DNA of 64,000 nt, taken from Monoplex corrugatus (lineage: Eukaryota > Mollusca > Gastropoda > Littorinimorpha > Ranellidae). Shown here in pieces: positions 28,393 through 39,097 of this stretch (positions are counted from its first letter, which is position 1; every line of letters begins with the position of its first letter). The translations under genes and the position numbers were made by a program. The stretch covers positions 100,168,013 through 100,232,012 of the forward strand of contig CM060311.1 in assembly GCA_030674185.1 (NCBI GenBank), given 5' to 3'. The notes under the pieces are model-generated. The model was given only the letters and a program-made list of their open reading frames with translations. It had not been told where the DNA came from and did no database searches.

Positions 28393-28509
28393 CGGAGATT
28401 GACCGTCAACACATTATCTGTGCTGTCCATTAACTTCAGACCAGGACGTTGTACCTTGTGTTGTCACAAGTTTGGAAATGATCAAAATGTGTGTAGGTAG
28501 AAAGAAACT
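28393..28509. other. Short unique segment
   Basis: Nothing recognised between the satellite and the tRNA-like unit. Confidence 0.4.
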
Positions 28510-28775
28510 CTAGGGAGAGCTAGACAACAGAAGGTCTTCAGAGAAGTAACCCCCTTTAGACAAGTGTTTCGGCCCTGAATTCCTTACACTCTCGGGGGGC
28601 CGGGCCACATCCAGGTCATGACTCCTGGATGCCCTTCTGCTGTTGTCTATTTTTTTTTTTCCCCACGCCGGGGAGCGAACCTGGGCGATTCTGCGCTTTA
28701 GAACTGCGGTACGCGGTTTTACCAATGTGCTAACGGGGCACACATCATCTGTAGGGAATTTAATCCTTATGAAGT
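28510..28775 (-). mobile_element. tRNA-like unit, probable SINE head, beside LINE 3-prime end
   Basis: On the minus strand, GCCCCGTTAGCACATTGG (A-box-like) and CAGGTTCGCTCCCCGG (B-box-like, T-loop TTCGCTC with a mostly paired stem) lie at tRNA spacing in about 28668-28745 and are followed by an A-run. The acceptor stem pairs poorly, so it is not called a functional tRNA. It lies within 30 bp of the 3-prime end of the R2-superclade ORF. It could be a SINE, or a tRNA-like target or 3-prime UTR of that LINE. Confidence 0.5.
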
Positions 28776-31700
28776 TCACTTTTGGTTCCTCCTTGCCCAG
28801 ATCCAGCTTGAGCTCCTTTCTGCTGCCTCTGCCATCGCTTTAAGGGCTCTAGTCCTCTTCTTCCCAGAAATGGCGAGTTGTTTCATGAGATCATAAGCGG
28901 AGGTGCCCACAAACCCTCTTGCCCCGACCTCTATGGCGAAGATTTTGACCCGCAGACCTGCTTTCTTCAGGGTGCTGGCAAGACCGGCGTATTTTTCGGT
29001 CTTGTAGATATGTGCTTCTTCCATTCTGCTTTCGTATGGCACAGTGAGTTCTATCAGAATCACTTGTTTCGAGGAGTCAGAGTGGAGAGCGATGTCTGGT
29101 CTCATGCCTGTCTTGCTGATGACATCTGGGTAATTTCTCCACTCTGGGAGGTCTGCTGTACACTCCCAGTCGACTGCTCCATCCAGAAGACCCTTTGGCA
29201 ATGTGCTGGTTGTCATAGCAATTTCGGGCCAGACCTGTTTCCCTCCTGCTTTGTAGAACGTTGTCATAGCAATTGGTGCGTTTGGGGTCATGGTTTTTTC
29301 GCTAACCACGTCTGTGATCACTTTCAGAACTTGGTTGTGCCTCCATGTATACCTTCCTTGGGCTAGCGCTACTTTGCAAGAGCTTAGGACATGTTCCACT
29401 GTTTGTTTCTTCTGACAGAGCGGACATGCTGGGTCGTCTGATTTCCCCATTTCACTAAGTTTGCATTCGAGGGGAGCAGGTCATATACAGATCTGAGGAG
29501 GAAGCTTATCCTTAGAGGAGCCATGTGCCACATATCGTTCCAGCTGAGACTTCTTTGGAGTGCACTGTCCCATGTTGTCCATTGCCCCTGTTGACCTTGC
29601 TGGACTGCCTTCTGCACTCTTTTGACATCTTCTTCTTCCTTCAACTCCTGTATGATCATGTCTCTTTTTTCCTTCCCTTTGGCTTTGGACCACCACTGCA
29701 TTTTTGTTGCTCCCAGTCTCTGTCTGTTGGTTTGCGTGTGTCTAATTATTTCTTTGATGCTGAGGTTTCTCTTGGCATTGTTTACAGCCTCTTGGACTTT
29801 CCACTTTCTGCCAGTTCTCAGCTTTGGATGAACTGATCTCACGATATTGTCTTCCGATTCCTCCAGCATGCTCAACAGTCTTGCTTTTCCAACTTTGTAT
29901 TCCTCCACTATGGATTTGAGAGGTAGCTTCAGCATTGCTTGACGACAGTAGAATGCAACATCAGTGAGACCAGGTGGGACACCGAGCCATTTTCTTGTGT
30001 ATTTGTTGATTTTGGCTTCCATTGCTTCGACTGTGCTGGTGCAAATGTCATAGATTAGCAGTGGCCACAGCAGCTTTGGTATCAGCATGAACTGTAGACA
30101 CCAGACTTTGTATTTGCCTGGCAGTCCGCAGTTATCTATTTTCTTCAGGCCTTCTTCTGCTGTTTGCTTGGTTTCACGTCCCCTTTGTGTGTCTTTCAGG
30201 GAGTCATCATACCATCTTCCGAGACTTTTTACTGGCTCTTCTGTGACAGTGGGGATGGCTTGGTTGGCTACCATGAATTTGACTGAATCTGCCACTTTTC
30301 CTTTTCGCAGTGAGAGACTTCGGGATTTTTAGGTTTGAACCTCATTCTTGAAGAGGCCACCAGCTCATCCAGCTGCTTTAAGATTTGGTGTGTCTCTTCC
30401 TCATCCGTGGACAAGACTGTTGTGTCATCCATGAAAGCTTTCAGAGGAGGCATCTGGTATCCATCTCCCAGATTCACTAGACCTGAACTCTTCATTACAG
30501 CTTTCAAGATGACTTCCATTGCCAACACGAACAGTATGGGAGAGATTGCACAGCCCATTGCAATGCCCACCTCTAGGTCTATCCAGTCCGTGGTGTATTC
30601 TTTGGTAGAGAACCGCATTGAGAACCCTTGGAAATACTTCCTCAGCATTGTTCGGATGTTTTCTGGATGTGATACATTTCAAGAGCCAGCTGGATCATAT
30701 CGTGTGGAACTGATCCATATGCATTCGCCAGATCAAGCCAAACTACGTCAATGTCTCTCTTCTCTGTTCTTGCTTTTTGGATGGCATCCCAAATCAACGT
30801 GGCATGTTCCAAGCATCCAGGCATTCCTGGTATGCCTCCCTTTTGGACTGACATATCCAGATACTTGTTTTCAGTCAGGTATTTTGTCAATCTTGCTGCC
30901 ATAACAGAGAAGAAGATTTTCCCCTCGACGTTCAGAAGTGATATTGGCCTGAACTGATTGATGCTGCTGGAGTTCTGCTCCTTCGGAATGTACACTCCTT
31001 CAGCTCTCATCCATTGGTCGCTGATCTTCTGGCTCCTCCATGCTATCGAATCATCTTGTGGAGCCACTCGAGCACTTTTGGGCATTTCTTGTAGAGCAGG
31101 TATGGTATTCCGTTTGGTCCAGGTGTTGACTTGGCTCTGGCTTTCTTTACTACGTTCTTCACTTCATCCAATGTTGGTGGTTTGTTATTGAATTTTCCTT
31201 CTGGCGCTGCAGGCCAAACCAGATTCTGGATTTCAAGTGGTGCCTCGCGCTGAGAATCGGAATATGTTTCCCTGAGATGCTGCTCTAGGGTTTCCTTGCC
31301 CACTATGAGAGTCCCTGATTTGGGTTGTTCAAACAGCTTTCTTGCAAAGTCAAAGGGATCTTTGAAGAAACGATCTTGAGTCTTCTTCTTTTTGCTCTTT
31401 CTTCGCCTTGCTGATTCCACTTTGCTGAGAGCATTGTGTTTGGCCTTCAGATCTTTCCAGAGTTCCAGGAGCCCTTGCTTCTCGAATTCTGAGGCAGTTT
31501 TCATTCGCTTCGCTTTTTAAGCTTCCTTTTCTCCCTCCGGATGCTCTCCATCTGTTGCTGTCTTCTGGATTTCTGGGGAGGCGTTTTTGTCTTTGGCTGC
31601 TTCACTCCATAAGTGTCCCTGCAGATAGAGTATATGATGTCTCCGTATGTGTCAAGTTTGTGTTCCAGCGTACTGTTCCCTATTAGCGCATTCAGCTTAA

Positions 31701-31866
31701 GGACAAGTTCCTCATCTAATTTCTCCCATTGTTCTTTTGCACCGGCAGGCGGCAAATTGAGTTTTCCACGTTTGGCGTTAAGAGCTTGTGCAAAATCCGC
31801 ATCAGAACCGTCAGCGTGGATGTCCTTGGCACTATGTACATGAGACTGGCGCCATACAAACATCAT
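28776..31866 (-). mobile_element. R2-superclade LINE with restriction-like endonuclease, frameshifted
   Basis: Reading the minus strand from 31866 to the stop at 28776, and allowing about four frameshifts, gives one polyprotein. It opens with a charged linker (QKSRRQQQMESIRREKRK), then reverse transcriptase motifs in order: PGPNGIPYLLYKKCP, FRPISLLNVEGKIF, VVWLDLANAYGSVPHD, GIAMGCAISPILF and the catalytic KAFMDDTTVL. A thumb region with LPGKYKVWCLQFML and RKWLGVPPGL follows. The C-terminal part has a CPLC...EHVLSSC CCHC motif and then RPDIAL...LIELTVP, which matches the PD-(D/E)xK restriction-like endonuclease of R2, R4 and NeSL-type LINEs rather than an APE endonuclease. N-terminal zinc fingers are missing, so it is 5-prime truncated. 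Disruptions are almost all frameshifts, not substitutions, suggesting either recent decay or consensus errors. Confidence 0.85.
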
Positions 31867-31944
31867 TCACCCAATTCTACACAAAACACAAACGCAAAAA
31901 TCTATCACAAAACGTGAAACTAACAACGGGTTTATTTACAGCAA
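31867..31944. other. Short unique segment
   Basis: AT-rich flank of the LINE 5-prime end; nothing recognised. Confidence 0.4.
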
Positions 31945-32149
31945 GCTGGTGGATAGGGTGGGGGAGGGGACTGTTATGGTGGATAGGGTGGGGGGGACTG
32001 TTATGGTGGACAGGGTGGGGGACTGTCATGGTGGATAGGGAGGGGGAGGGGACTGTTATGGTGGACAGGGTGGGGGGACTGTTATGGTGGACAGGGTGGG
32101 GGAAGGGACTGTTATGGTGGATAGGTGGAGAAACTGAAAGGACTGGACT
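31945..32149. repeat. Minisatellite with GGACTGTTATGGTGGATAGG core
   Basis: Six or so units of 27-38 bp with GGTGGGGG runs of variable length. The first unit begins CTGGTGGATAGGGTG, which also occurs in the palindrome at about 4437-4451. Confidence 0.9.
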
Positions 32150-32935
32150 GGGCCATTCCAGAATGGAGGTTAAATTGGGCCATTCCAGAATGGAGGGTTA
32201 AACTGGGCCATTCCACAATGGAGGGTTAAACTGGGCCATTCCAGAATGGAGGGTAAATTGGGCCATCCCAAATGGAGGGTTAATTGGGCCATCCCAGAAT
32301 GGAGGGTTAAATTGGGCCATCCAAGAATGGAGGGTTAAACTAGGCCATCCCAGAATGGAGGAATAAACTGAACAATCCCAGAATGGAGAGTAAAACTGGG
32401 CCATCCCAGAATGGAGAGTTAAACTAGGCCATCCCAGAATGGAGAGTAAAACTGGGCCATCCCAGAATGGAGGGTTAAACTGGGCCATCCCAGAATGGAG
32501 AGTAAAACTGGGCCATCCCAGAATGGAGAGTTAAACTGGGCCATCCCAGAATGGAGAGTAAAACTGGGCCATCCCAGAATGGAGAGTAAAACTGGGCCAT
32601 CCCAGAATGGAGAGTAAAACTGGGCCATCCCAGAATGGAGAGTAAAACTGGGCCATCCCAGAATGGAGGGTTAAACTAGGCCATCCCAGAATGGAGAGTA
32701 AAACTGGGCCATCCCAGAATGGAGAGTAAAACTGGGCCATCCCAGAATGGAGAGTAAAACTGGGCCATCCCAGAATGGAGAGTAAAACTGGCCATCCCAG
32801 AATGGAGAGTAAAACTGGGCCATCCCAGAATGGAGAGTAAAACTGGGCCATCCCAGAATGGAGAGTTAAACTAGGCCATCCCAGAATGGAGGAATAAACT
32901 GAACGTTCCCAGTATGGAAGGTAAAACTGGGCCAT
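32150..32935. repeat. Satellite, 28-bp unit
   Basis: About 28 copies of ACTGGGCCATCCCAGAATGG followed by AGAGTAAA or AGGGTTAA. The array ends about 18 bp from the exon at 32953-33112, directly on its donor side. Confidence 0.95.
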
Positions 32936-32952
32936 CCCATAGTCTGACTGAC

Positions 32953-33112
32953 CTTGAAGACCTCCATGGGGTTGCAGGAGGACCTGAAGGCACACTGGGT
33001 ATGTCCGTCACTGTCCAGAATGAGGTGACAGGTCTTGATGGCCTCCACCCTCTTGTCATTGGTCTTGCATGTCTTGGTCATGATCTTGGTGGTCTCCATA
33101 CACAGCGGGTCT
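32953..33112 (-). CDS. Gene 2: internal exon, cysteine-rich vWD/C8-like segment
   Basis: A 160-bp minus-strand exon with acceptor CCCGGTGTCCAG (exon starts 33112) and donor AAG|GTCAGT (GT at 32952-32951). After one base that completes a split codon it encodes 53 residues: DPLCMETTKIMTKTCKTNDK, then a middle with IKTCHLILDSDGHTQCAF and SSCNPMEVFK. It ends exactly at a codon boundary, matching the phase-0 start of the exon at 24194. Entry phase 2 matches the proposed donor of the exon at 34508-34622. Five cysteines and the position just before the CVxYVC motif fit the vWD-to-C8 transition of extracellular D-assembly proteins. The family call is inferred; the coding call is strong because the frame is intact in a repeat-dense background. 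Confidence 0.75.
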
Positions 33113-33235
33113 CTGGACACCGGGCATGTCACACAGTCACACAGTCACACAGTCACACAATCACACAGTCACAATGTGCACAGCACGCTCACATGCCCAC
33201 ATCATTATCACACGCCTACAATTATGCACACACAT
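33113..33235. repeat. (ACACAGTC)n short array and unique flank
   Basis: 33131-33178 holds five or so CACACAGTCA units that start within about 20 bp of the exon acceptor; the rest is unique and CA-rich. Confidence 0.8.
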
Positions 33236-33592
33236 CATCATCATCATCATCAGGTGCCCTGCCGCATGGCGTTGGCGACCATGGACTTCCAACCATCTCT
33301 ATCTCTCGTTGCACCCAGCATCTCCCCCACCCTCTTCATCCCCAGCCACTCTGCAAGTCCGTCCAGCATTCTCTCCCTGGGTCTACCCGGTGCTCTCTTT
33401 CCCTCCAGCTTTCCGTTGTGACCAGGTGCTCCAAATCCCCCTTCCTCATAAAATGGCCTATAAATGTTGCTTGTCTTTTCCTAATCTGCCTTATCAGTGA
33501 TCGACTTGTGTCTGCCTCCATCAAGACTGTCTCGTTTGTTTTCTTTGCTGTCCATGGTACTCTCAACATTCTTCTGAGAAACCACATGCACA
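33236..33592 (-). mobile_element. RTE-clade LINE, 3-prime fragment (copy B)
   Basis: Minus-strand C-terminus with WTAKKTNETVLMEADTSRS and RKRQATFIGHFMRKGDLEHL and the GATGATGAT tail at 33236-33252. It is 5-prime truncated at about 33592 against a (CA)n repeat. It sits in the 1.4-kb intron between the gene 2 exons at 34508 and 33112. Confidence 0.85.
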
Positions 33593-33667
33593 CACACGCA
33601 TACAAATACAGTGATACTAACACACATACGCGAAGGCGGGCGCGCACTCTGACACACACAAACACAT

Positions 33668-33707
<40 letters not shown>

Positions 33708-33829
33708 CACACACACACACACACACACCACACACCATACGCACACGCACACAGAGAGATACAAGCACGCTGGTGCAAATACACACACGCACACACACAC
33801 ACATGAAGGTAAAAATGTAGACGTTATGT
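33593..33829. repeat. (CA)n microsatellite
   Basis: CA dinucleotide array with GCGCAC and CCACACC interruptions. Confidence 0.95.
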
Positions 33830-34085
33830 TTTCTAAGTGCCAGGAGTCAGTTCTAGCTGCTGCAGACCTCTCCATCCCGACACTCAAAACTTTAAAGTCC
33901 AATAACCGTTTGGGTAATGTTTGGTGGACAGAGGCATGTGAGAAAGCAGTTTAGTATAAAAAAAGTGAAATACAAAATCTACATCGAAAGCAGAACACCT
34001 GAAGATCATATGGAAACGAAAAAAGCTAACACCTTGTGTAATAAAATCATCGATGAAGCAAAGAAAAATGATTGGGCATCATACT
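33830..34085 (+). pseudogene. LINE fragment, endonuclease-RT linker (non-RTE family)
   Basis: Plus-strand frames, with a stop and a frameshift, give NVWWTEACEKAV and then METKKANTLCNKIIDEAKKN followed by DWASYC. This is the WW-x-EC-x-KAV ... IxEAKxxxWxxYC pattern found between the APE endonuclease and reverse transcriptase of Jockey/CR1/I-type LINEs. Both ends are cut off by microsatellites. Confidence 0.6.
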
Positions 34086-34337
34086 GCAGACAGACAGACA
34101 GAGAGACAGACAAACAGACAGACAGACGAGAGCAGACAGACAGACAGACAGACAGACAGAGAGACAGAGACAGAGAGACAGAGAGACAGACAGACGACAG
34201 ACAGACAGACGAACAGACAGACAAACAGACAGACACACACCACACACACACAGACACACACACACAGACCACACACACACACACACACCACACACAGACA
34301 CACACACACCACACACACACAACACACACACACACAC

Positions 34338-34385
<48 letters not shown>

Positions 34386-34440
34386 ACACGACACACCACA
34401 CAACCACCCACACACCCACACACACACACACACACACACA
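34086..34440. repeat. (CAGA)n then (CA)n microsatellite
   Basis: CAGACAGA tetranucleotide run to about 34230, followed by imperfect CA. Confidence 0.95.
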
Positions 34441-34507
34441 CATCAAATAAAACATTGTCAACAGGAGAAGAAGTACACCATGACCCAGTCAGCAAGGAAA
34501 GGTTTAC

Positions 34508-34622
34508 ATCTGAGCGATGGACGGATCAGTGAAGATGTCGTAGAGAATGGTCCACTCGATTCGCTTCTTGTTCTTGAACAATTTTCTGGTTCGTATTTTT
34601 ATCTCTTCCCCGTCTTCGGATC
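34508..34622 (-). CDS. Gene 2: internal (possibly alternative terminal) exon
   Basis: A 115-bp minus-strand exon with acceptor GTGTGTGCAG (exon starts 34622) and donor GAT|GTAAAC (GT at 34507-34506). It enters in phase 1, matching the donor phase of the exon at 47232, and leaves in phase 2, matching the acceptor phase at 33112. It encodes SEDGEEIKIRTRKLFKNKKR, then IEWTILYDIFTDPSIAQ. If the donor is not used, the frame runs through ATG to TAA immediately, so the same exon could serve as an alternative last exon. It is bracketed by kilobase-scale CA repeats on the acceptor side, which supply the pyrimidine/TG tract. No domain is recognised in this segment alone. Confidence 0.6.
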
Positions 34623-34626
<4 letters not shown>

Positions 34627-34716
<90 letters not shown>

Positions 34717-34766
34717 CACACACACACACACACATAGACACACACACACACAGACACACACACACA

Positions 34767-34812
<46 letters not shown>
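34627..34812. repeat. (CA)n microsatellite
   Basis: Nearly pure CA array beginning about 4 bp from the acceptor of the exon at 34622. Confidence 0.95.
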
Positions 34813-34815
<3 letters not shown>

Positions 34816-35139
34816 TTACACTGGTATGTGATGGCTATTAAAAAAAATGAATTCCGAGAAACAGGATTTTTCGATACAGGATAACATTCCATCAAATCTA
34901 AATACAGCTCGGAATAAAATATATGTGTATCGTAAGATATCAATCAACATGACAATTAACCAAACAAATCATAGTACATGTACTGATGTGTATGGTAAGA
35001 TATCAATGAACATGATAATTAACCAAACAAAATCATAGTACTGATGTGTATTATACAATATCAATGAATATGATAATTAATCAAAGTTCTGCGTAAAACA
35101 TACATGAAAACGTAACAGTCATCTTCTGAAACCAGCTAT
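34813..35139. repeat. Three-copy tandem repeat of about 60 bp in AT-rich intron
   Basis: From about 34920 to 35090, three diverged units share AAGATATCAATGAACATGAT, AATTAACCAAACAAA and TACTGATGTGTAT. The remainder is unique AT-rich sequence. Confidence 0.75.
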
Positions 35140-38100
35140 CATGGTGCTGGGGTTAGCGTCATGGACTAACAACTGGAAGGTTGTGGGTTCGAATCCTGTC
35201 AGTTCTGTCCGAACCAGTGTGGGATTTGTCGGCCCCAACCGGCTCCTACCTGATGCTGTGTGTGTTGTGGTATCATTGGAAAGACTGGGACCACCCAGTG
35301 TACATGTAGTGTTATCCACTTGTGTTGTGGTATCATCGGAAAGACTGGGACCACCCAGTGTACATGTAGTGTTATCCACTTGTGTTGTGGTATAATTGGA
35401 AAGACTGGGACCACCCAGTGTACATGTAGTGTTATCCACTTGTGTTGTGGTATCATCGGAAAGACTGGGACCACCCAATGTACATGTAGTGTTATCCACT
35501 TGTGTTGTGGTATCATCGGAAAGACTGGGACCACCCAGTGTACATGTAGTGTCATCCACTTGTGTTGTGGTATCATCGGAAAGACAGGGACCACACAGTG
35601 TACATGTAGTGTCATCCACTTGTGTTGTGGTATCATTGGAAAGACAGGGACCACACAGTGTAGTGTCATCCACTTGTGTTGTGGTATCATTGGAAAGACA
35701 GGGACCACACAGTGTACATGTAGTGTCATCCACTTGTGTTGTGGTATCATTGGAAAGACAGGGACCACCCAGTGTAGTGTCATCCACTTGTGTTGTGGTA
35801 TCATTGGAAAGACAGGGACCACACAGTGTAGTGTCATCCACTTGTGTTGTGGTATCATTGGAAAGACAGGGACCACACAGTGTAGTGTCATCCACTTGTG
35901 TTGTGGTATCATTGGAAAGACAGGGACCACCCAGTGTACATGTAGTGTCATCCACTTGTGTTGTGGTATCATTGGAAAGACAGGGACCACACAGTGTAGT
36001 GTCATCCACTTGTGTTGTGGTATCATTGGAAAGACAGGGACCACCCAGTGTACATGTAGTGTCATCCACTTGTGTTGTGGTATCATTGGAAAGACAGGGA
36101 CCACACAGTGTAGTGTCATCCATTTGTGTTGTGGTATCATTGGAAAGACAGGGACCACACAGTGTACATGTAGTGTCATCCACTTGTGTTGTGGTATCAT
36201 CGGAAAGACAGGGACCACCCAGTGTACATGTAGTCTCATCCACATGTGTTGTGGTATCATTGGAAAGACAGGGACCACCCAGTGTACATGTAGTGTCATC
36301 CACTTGTGTTGTGGTATCATTGGAAAGACAGGGACCACCCAGTGTACATGTAGTGTCATCCACTTGTGTTGTGGTATCATTGGAAAGACAGGGACCACAC
36401 AGTGTACATGTAGTGTCAACCACTTGTGTTGTGGTATCATTGGAAAGACAGGGACCACACAGTGTACATGTAGTGTCATCCACTTGTGTTGTGGTATCAT
36501 CGGAAAGACAGGGACCACCCAGTGTACATGTAGTCTCATCCACATGTGTTGTGGTATCATTGGAAAGACAGGGACCACCCAGTGTACATGTAGTGTCATC
36601 CACTTGTGTTGTGGTATCATTGGAAAGACAGGGACCACACAGTGTACATGTAGTGTCATCCACTTGTGTTGTGGTATCATCGGAAAGACAGGGACCACCC
36701 AGTGTACATGTAGTCTCATCCACATGTGTTGTGGTATCATTGGAAAGACAGGGACCACCCAGTGTACATGTAGTGTCATCCACTTGTGTTGTGGTATCAT
36801 TGGAAAGACTGGGACCACCCAGTGTACATGTAGTGTCATCCACTTGTGTTGTGGTATCATTGGAAAGACTGGGACCACACAGTGTAGTGTCATCCACTTG
36901 TGTTGTGGTATCATTGGAAAGACTGGGACCACCCAGTGTAGTGTCATCCACTTGTGTTGTGGTATCATTGGAAAGACAGGGACCACCCAGTGTACATGTA
37001 GTGTTATCCACTTGTGTTGTGGTATCATTGGAAAGACAGGGACCACACAGTGTAGTGTCATCCACTTGTGCTGTGGTATCATTGGAAAGACAGGGACCAC
37101 CCAGTGTAGTGTCATCCACTTGTGTTGTGGTATCATTGGAAAGACAGGGACCACACAGTGTAGTGTCATCCACTTGTGTTGTGGTATCATTGGAAAGACA
37201 GGGACCACCCAGTGTACATGTAGTGTCATCCACTTGTGTTGTGGTATCATTGGAAAGACAGGGACCACCCAGTGTAGTGTCATCCACTTGTGTTGTGGTA
37301 TCATTGGAAAGACAGGGACCACCCAGTGTACATGTAGTGTCATCCACTTGTGTTGTGGTATCATTGGAAAGACAGGGACCACCCAGTGTACATGTAGTGT
37401 CATCCACTTGTGTTGTGGTATCATTGGAAAGACAGGGACCACCCAGTGTACATGTAGTGTCAACCACTTGTGTTGTGGTATCATTGGAAAGACAGGGACC
37501 ACCCAGTGTACATGTAGTGTCATCCACTTGTGTTGTGGTATCATTGGAAAGACAGGGACACCCAGTGTACATGTAGTGTCAACCACTTGTGTTGTGGTAT
37601 CATTGGAAAGACAGGGACCACCCAGTGTACATGTAGTGTCATCCACTTGTGTTGTGGTATCATTGGAAAGACAGGGACCACCCAGTGTACATGTAGTGTC
37701 ATCCACTTGTGTTGTGGTATCATTGGAAAGACAGGGACCACCCAGTGTACATGTAGTGTCAACCACTTGTGTTGTGGTATCATTGGAAAGACAGGGACCA
37801 CCAGTGTAGTGTCATCCACTTGTGTTGTGGTATCATTGGAAAGACAGGGACCACCCAGTGTAGTGTCATCCACTTGTGTTGTGGTATCATTGGAAAGACA
37901 GGGACCACACAGTGTACATGTAGTGTCATCCACTTGTGTTGTGGTATCATTGGAAAGACAGGGACCACACAGTGTAGTGTCATCCACTTGTGTTGTGGTA
38001 TCATTGGAAAGACAGGGACCACCCAGTGTACATGTAGTGTCATCCACTTGTGTTGTGGTATCATTGGAAAGACAGGGACCACACAGTGTAGTGTCATCCA

Positions 38101-38245
38101 CTTGTGTTGTGGTATCATTGGAAAGACTGGGACCACACAGTGTACATGTAGTGTCATCCACTTCATGGATGTGTCTTGAGGTGTTATAATTTCCTGACCA
38201 ACACCGTAGGTGTCTGTATGTCTCGGGCCTGGTTGACACCAGAAT
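35140..38245 (+). mobile_element. tRNA-derived SINE, copy 2, carrying an internal tandem expansion
   Basis: The left part has A-box-like GGGGTTAGCGTCATGG and B-box GGTTCGAATCC, and then GGGATTTGTCGGCCCCAACC. The right remnant after the array (38166-38245) reads ATAATTTCCTGACCAACACC and GTAGGTGTCTGTATGTCTC. The uninterrupted SINE at 2300-2600 has the corresponding blocks on either side of GGAAGACTAGGACCAC. So the 2.9-kb array between 35263 and 38165 lies inside the SINE body and its unit contains the SINE segment GGAAAGACTGGGACCAC. Confidence 0.75.
35263..38165. repeat. 60/54-bp satellite born inside the SINE
   Basis: About 50 units with TGTGTTGTGGTATCATTGGA, AAGACTGGGACCACCCAGTG and TACATGTAGTGTTATCCACT. 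A short 54-bp form lacks one TGTACA hexamer from TGTACATGTA, which fits slippage between the two TGTA direct repeats. Both lengths are multiples of three, so all strands show artificial frames of more than 700 codons. Confidence 0.95.
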
Positions 38246-38565
38246 ACATTATGATAGTAAGCGTAGAGTACAGCCATGTCACGCAGTCTCAATACTGGAT
38301 GAAACTCCATATCATCATGATTATTATCTTCATAGTTATCATTCATTATATGAAAAACGAAACAGAACAAAAAGAAAGAAAATATAAAAAAGAGCAAAAC
38401 ACTACAAATCAAAACAGAAAAATCGCAACAAACACAAATGTCCTTTAAAAATGATATTTTGAGATGTCATGGTAAGCCTACTTTCAAAATCTTTATCAAA
38501 TTAAAGGGCTTAAATTAAAATAGCTATAAATGAAAATGTTACATACAATTACTGCTACCAATATT
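38246..38565. other. AT-rich intron segment
   Basis: No gene, exon or repeat recognised. Confidence 0.5.
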
Positions 38566-38839
38566 AGAATGTCTGGAGGCAGACACAAGAAGATTATTCT
38601 TAAGGAAGATTAGGAAAAGACAGGCAACATTTATAAGCCATTGTATGAGGAAAGGGGAATTAGAGCACCTGGTCACAACAGGAAAACTGGAGGAAAGAGA
38701 GCACTAGGTAGACCCAGGTAGGAAATATTGGAGGGACTTGCAGTGGCTGAGGACAGAGTGAGTGCAAGATGTGCTTGCGGCAACAAGGGATAGATACATA
38801 TGGAGGACCATGATCGCCAACGCCATGTGGCAGGGCACT

Positions 38840-38885
<46 letters not shown>
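38566..38885 (+). mobile_element. RTE-clade LINE, 3-prime fragment (copy C), plus strand
   Basis: Plus-strand equivalent of the RTE C-terminus (ATFISHCMRKGELEHLVTTG with one frameshift), ending in CACTTGATGATGATGATG. It is the only RTE copy in this orientation and faces copy D tail to tail. Confidence 0.85.
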
Positions 38886-39097
38886 ATTGTTTTACAAAAA
38901 GAAAAAGAATTGCTGACAGCTGCATCACCATAACAGTGTAACAATAAAAGGGACAGCACTGAACACATATTCTGGCGATGTGTGCCTTAAAACATTTGTA
39001 AAATAGTTGAAGCTCTGTTGAAAGAAAAAAGTGCATTTACAGTAAATGTTTCATTTGTGTTATTTGGAATTGAAAAAGAATTAAAAAGTGATAATAC
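38886..39097 (+). pseudogene. Possible short LINE C-terminal relic
   Basis: A plus-strand run containing DSTEHIFWRCVP resembles the T-x-HLFWxC motif near the C-terminus of several LINE ORFs; one stop follows. Too short for a family call. Confidence 0.3.

Noticed and set aside
32914..33954. Plus-strand 346-codon frame
   Set aside because: Runs antisense to a gene 2 exon and an RTE copy and then through CA repeats; composition is not that of one protein.
35119..38239. Frames of 700-850 codons on both strands resembling repetitive secreted proteins
   Set aside because: They follow the 60/54-bp unit, appear in several frames at once, and sit inside a SINE; period divisibility by three explains them.
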